A DNA stretch of 8,965 nucleotides from Pseudomonadota bacterium. Lineage in GTDB: Bacteria > Myxococcota_A > UBA796 > SXON01. Shown piece by piece: positions 7,436 through 8,965 of this stretch; position 1 is the stretch's first letter, and each line of letters begins with the position of its first letter. The notes below the pieces were generated by a model. It was given only the letters and a program-made list of their open reading frames with translations. It was not told where the DNA came from and ran no database searches. The stretch is from NCBI GenBank assembly GCA_005776735.1, contig SXOM01000154.1, forward strand, positions 1 to 8,965, written 5' to 3'. The position numbers and the translations under genes were made by a program.

Positions 7436-7932
7436 GGCGCGGCCTCCCCGTTGACGAGGACCGGTTGCCCGAAGAGCGCGGTGACCCGGTCGCCGTCCCG
7501 GCGCTGCGTCGCCGCGTCGAAGACGCCGACCAGCACTTCGTAGGTGACCGCCGCCTCGGGCACCACCACCACCTGCGTCTCCGCCGGGTGCCGCGCCCGC
7601 GCCGCGACCATCGCGTCCGACAAGGCGGCGTAGTCGTAGTCGGCGGGAGCGCAGGGTGCCCGGCACGGCAAGGTCGACTCGCCCTCGCCGGCGCCGCGGA
7701 CGACAAACCCCGCGGCGCCGACCTTGATCACCACGCGCTCCCGCTCCTGTGCTTCGAGCTTCTCGCGGCTCGGCGCGTCGGTGCTGTGGATCGGTGCTTG
7801 ATCCATGGGATGCTGGTACTGGGTGACGAAACGCACCGCGATCAGCACGATCGGGATGATGTGGACGATCGTCGAGAGGACCGGCGTGAGGTCGATCTCG
7901 GCGCCGACCGGGTTGCGCTCCCGCCGACGCAC
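7432..7932 (-). CDS. TolR/ExbD-type protein lacking the membrane Asp (first of two)
   Basis: A 166-residue, single-pass ExbD/TolR-like protein. The basic N-terminus (MRRRERNP) and the helix-leading motif AEIDLTPVLS are typical of the family. The usual TP-x-x-D reads TPVLS here, so the proton-carrying Asp is Ser20 (codon at 7873-7875). His24 and Pro27 lie inside the same helix (about 17-35). The periplasmic part has an unusual insertion with Cys90 and Cys94 (LPCRAPC). It is followed by the expected ExbD-like segment: VVVVPEAAVTYEVLVGVFDAA at 121-141 in general position, read as strand then helix. The GTG start at 7932 lies 4 bases after the TolQ stop. No strong Shine-Dalgarno is seen, so coupling to TolQ is likely. 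It may be a structural or regulatory stator subunit paired with the Asp-bearing TolR downstream. ExbD/TolR membership is well supported; the functional reading is inference. Confidence 0.84.
   Translation of the reverse strand: MRRRERNPVGAEIDLTPVLSTIVHIIPIVLIAVRFVTQYQHPMDQAPIHSTDAPSREKLEAQERERVVIKVGAAGFVVRGAGEGESTLPCRAPCAPADYDYAALSDAMVAARARHPAETQVVVVPEAAVTYEVLVGVFDAATQRRDGDRVTALFGQPVLVNGEAAP
7443..7449 (-). promoter_or_regulatory. Strong ribosome binding site for the second tolR-like gene
   Basis: GGGGAGG on the minus strand lies inside the end of the first TolR-like gene, 7 bases before the GTG at 7435. It fixes the short GTG start over much longer in-frame extensions upstream. Confidence 0.6.
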
Positions 7933-7936
7933 GGCG

Positions 7937-8611
7937 TCAGCGCCCCGGGAAGGGAAGGACTGGGGCGCCCGGCGCCGGCTCGTCGGCGGCGCGGAGTGCG
8001 TTGAGCAGGTTGAGCATCTTCAAGCCGTAGTGGTCGAGCTCGTCGAGGATCGTGTTCGCCCGCGCCGCCAGCATGCCGTGCACGACCAGCGTCGGAATCG
8101 ACACCAACAACCCGAAGAACGTCGCGTACATCGCCACCGCGATGCCCGAGCTCAACATCTGCGAGCGGGCCACCGCGTCGGCCTGGCCCACGCCCTCGAA
8201 GGCCTGGATGAGGCCGTGGATGGTCCCCAAGAGGCCGATGAGCGTGGAGACGTTGGCGATCATCGGCAAGAAGGCGAGCCACCGGTTGATCGGCGGCGTG
8301 ACCTCGAGCACCGCCTCGTCGATTGCGTCACGGACCTCGGCTTCGGGACGGTCGGCCCGAAGGAGTGCGGCCTTGATGACGCGCGGCAACGCGGCCGCGG
8401 GCTCGGCGTTGCACAAGCGGAGCGCGGCGTCGGTGTCGCCGTCGAGCATCAGGCGTTGCACCTGGCCCATGAAGTTCGGCCCGTGGATGCCGGCGCGGAA
8501 GACGATGAACAACAGGCGCTCGAACGCGATGGTGATCGCGCTCAGCGCACAGAGCAGGATCGGCCACATGAACAGGCCGCCCTTCTCGAAACCGTCGAGG
8601 AGAAACTGCAT
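7937..8611 (-). CDS. TolQ/ExbB/MotA-family proton channel protein
   Basis: A 224-residue inner-membrane protein with the three-helix TolQ/ExbB layout. TM1 is at about 13-38 (after a GGLFMWPI motif) and is followed by a cytoplasmic helical domain. TM2 at about 113-137 carries the signature TLIGLLGTIHGLIQAF. TM3 at about 155-180 has GIAVAMYATFFGLLVSIPT. Thr130 and Thr164 match the conserved pore threonines of TolQ. The C-terminal tail (about 205-224) is Pro-rich and short. With the two TolR proteins it should form a proton-driven stator in the inner membrane. The arrangement of one TolQ and two TolR resembles AglR with AglQ and AglS, and the AgmX/PglI-domain gene beyond the gap is a plausible client. 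ATG at 8611 lies 6 bases after the stop of the 65-residue gene. Only a weak ribosome site is visible, which suggests coupled translation. Confidence 0.92.
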   Translation of the reverse strand: MQFLLDGFEKGGLFMWPILLCALSAITIAFERLLFIVFRAGIHGPNFMGQVQRLMLDGDTDAALRLCNAEPAAALPRVIKAALLRADRPEAEVRDAIDEAVLEVTPPINRWLAFLPMIANVSTLIGLLGTIHGLIQAFEGVGQADAVARSQMLSSGIAVAMYATFFGLLVSIPTLVVHGMLAARANTILDELDHYGLKMLNLLNALRAADEPAPGAPVLPFPGR

Positions 8612-8617
8612 GCAGGA

Positions 8618-8815
8618 CTAGAACGGCTTCTTCTGGACCGTCTCCACGACCTTCGGGAGGAAGCTCTGCTTGAGCTCCAGCTCGTAGTTGGGCGTGAGGT
8701 TCTGCTTGTTCATGATGATCGCCACCTCGGGCTTCGGGATGGTGACCACCAGCTTTTCCACGCCCTTGACCCCGGCGAACGCCGAGTGGACCAGGATCGA
8801 CACGACGAAGAGCAT
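8618..8815 (-). CDS. Small exported protein of unknown function (65 residues)
   Basis: I do not recognise this protein. It begins with a short hydrophobic segment (MLFVVSILVHSAFA) that could be a minimal signal peptide cut after AFA, or a membrane anchor. The n-region has no positive charge. The remaining 50 residues have alternating hydrophobic/charged stretches (KLVVTIPKPEVAIIM, then YELELKQSFLPKVVETV) and end KKPF, suggesting strands followed by a helix. ATG at 8815 is preferred because GGAGGT lies 5 bases upstream. The GTG three bases earlier is too close to that site. Its ATG overlaps the TGA of the upstream Pro-rich frame (TGATG-type junction), and its stop is 6 bases before TolQ, so it sits in the motor operon. 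Coding potential is supported by these junctions and by the less biased composition of the product. Confidence 0.75.
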   Translation of the reverse strand: MLFVVSILVHSAFAGVKGVEKLVVTIPKPEVAIIMNKQNLTPNYELELKQSFLPKVVETVQKKPF

Positions 8816-8965
8816 CACTGACCTCCCCAGGGTGACGGTTCAGAACCCCCCGCGGGCGGCGGGGATTCCGGTGCGGGCGTGGGCGCAGGCGCGCCCCACG
8901 GCGTGCCCTCCTCCGGGGCCGGCGTCGGCGCGGGCTCGGGGGCGGGCGGCACCTCGGGCGCGGGC
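8815..8965 (-). CDS. Pro-rich C-terminal tail of an unidentified protein (5' end outside window)
   Basis: The last about 49 residues of a frame entering from the window edge are made almost entirely of Pro, Ala, Glu, Thr and Gly. They contain two PWG elements (TPWGAPAPTP and, at the terminus, PSPWGGQ) before TGA. The stop overlaps the start of the next gene, which argues for a real coupled gene. Such Pro-rich tails are common on periplasmic or envelope linker proteins (TonB, GltI/GltJ-like or TPR proteins). The visible part has no domain to identify it. Very high GC keeps frames open by chance, so confidence is moderate. Confidence 0.6.
   Translation of the reverse strand, partial: PAPEVPPAPEPAPTPAPEEGTPWGAPAPTPAPESPPPAGGSEPSPWGGQ
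8821..8826 (-). promoter_or_regulatory. Ribosome binding site of the 65-residue small protein gene
   Basis: GGAGGT on the minus strand is a near-perfect Shine-Dalgarno 5 bases before ATG at 8815. It lies within the last codons of the upstream Pro-rich gene and supports the small gene as real. Confidence 0.6.

Noticed and set aside
5415..7706. 763-residue minus-strand frame that would fuse about 317 residues onto the AgmX/PglI-domain protein
   Set aside because: The extension overlaps both TolR genes out of frame and is Arg/Ala/Pro noise. Recognisable protein begins at the ATG at 6755, so this is not a fusion.
7805..8821. 338-residue plus-strand frame opposite tolQ
   Set aside because: The product is charged and repetitive, lies antisense to a textbook TolQ sequence, and has no motif.
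1..8965. tRNA, rRNA, CRISPR array, insertion sequence or attachment site
   Set aside because: No repeat-spacer pattern, transposase, terminal inverted repeat or cloverleaf-like sequence was found by eye on either strand.

Overview
The window is very GC-rich. Every gene I can support lies on the minus strand, so it reads from high to low coordinates as nine complete or partial co-directional genes plus a partial Pro-rich tail. The content points to a myxobacterium or a relative in the Myxococcota (former Deltaproteobacteria). The main marker is a TonB-C-like C-terminal domain of the AgmX/PglI (GltG/GltJ) type, which is typical of that group. A TolQ followed by two TolR proteins, and an outer-membrane beta-barrel next to a short OPX protein, fit the same group. 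The species cannot be read from the sequence.

Block 1 (8965 to 6965) is a tightly packed putative operon. It holds the Pro-rich C-terminal end of an unidentified protein, a 65-residue exported small protein, a TolQ/ExbB/MotA-type channel protein, and two successive TolR/ExbD-type proteins. Stops and starts overlap or lie within 6 bases of each other. The second TolR keeps the membrane Asp expected of a proton-driven stator. The first has Ser there, so the pair is asymmetric.

Block 2 (6964 to 2498) follows a 209-base GC-rich gap with one A/T-rich island and a small dyad. It encodes a single-pass inner-membrane protein with a cytoplasmic N-terminal domain and a periplasmic AgmX/PglI domain. 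Next come a small periplasmic helical protein, a large outer-membrane beta-barrel and a periplasmic OPX (polysaccharide export) protein without its own outer-membrane-spanning helix. Block 3 (2436 to 1) is the N-terminal 812 residues of an FtsK/SpoIIIE DNA translocase, which runs off the window at its Walker B motif.

As an inference, blocks 1 and 2 together could form one envelope-spanning machine. A TolQ-TolR-TolR proton motor would energise a TonB-like transducer that contacts a periplasmic adaptor and an outer-membrane barrel/OPX export pore. The parts resemble those of the Myxococcus AglRQS-Glt gliding machinery and the EpsX/EpsY-type export pair. No glycosyltransferase, Wzx/Wzy or ABC transporter gene is visible, so the exported substrate is unknown. 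FtsK is probably a chromosome-segregation neighbour and not a component.
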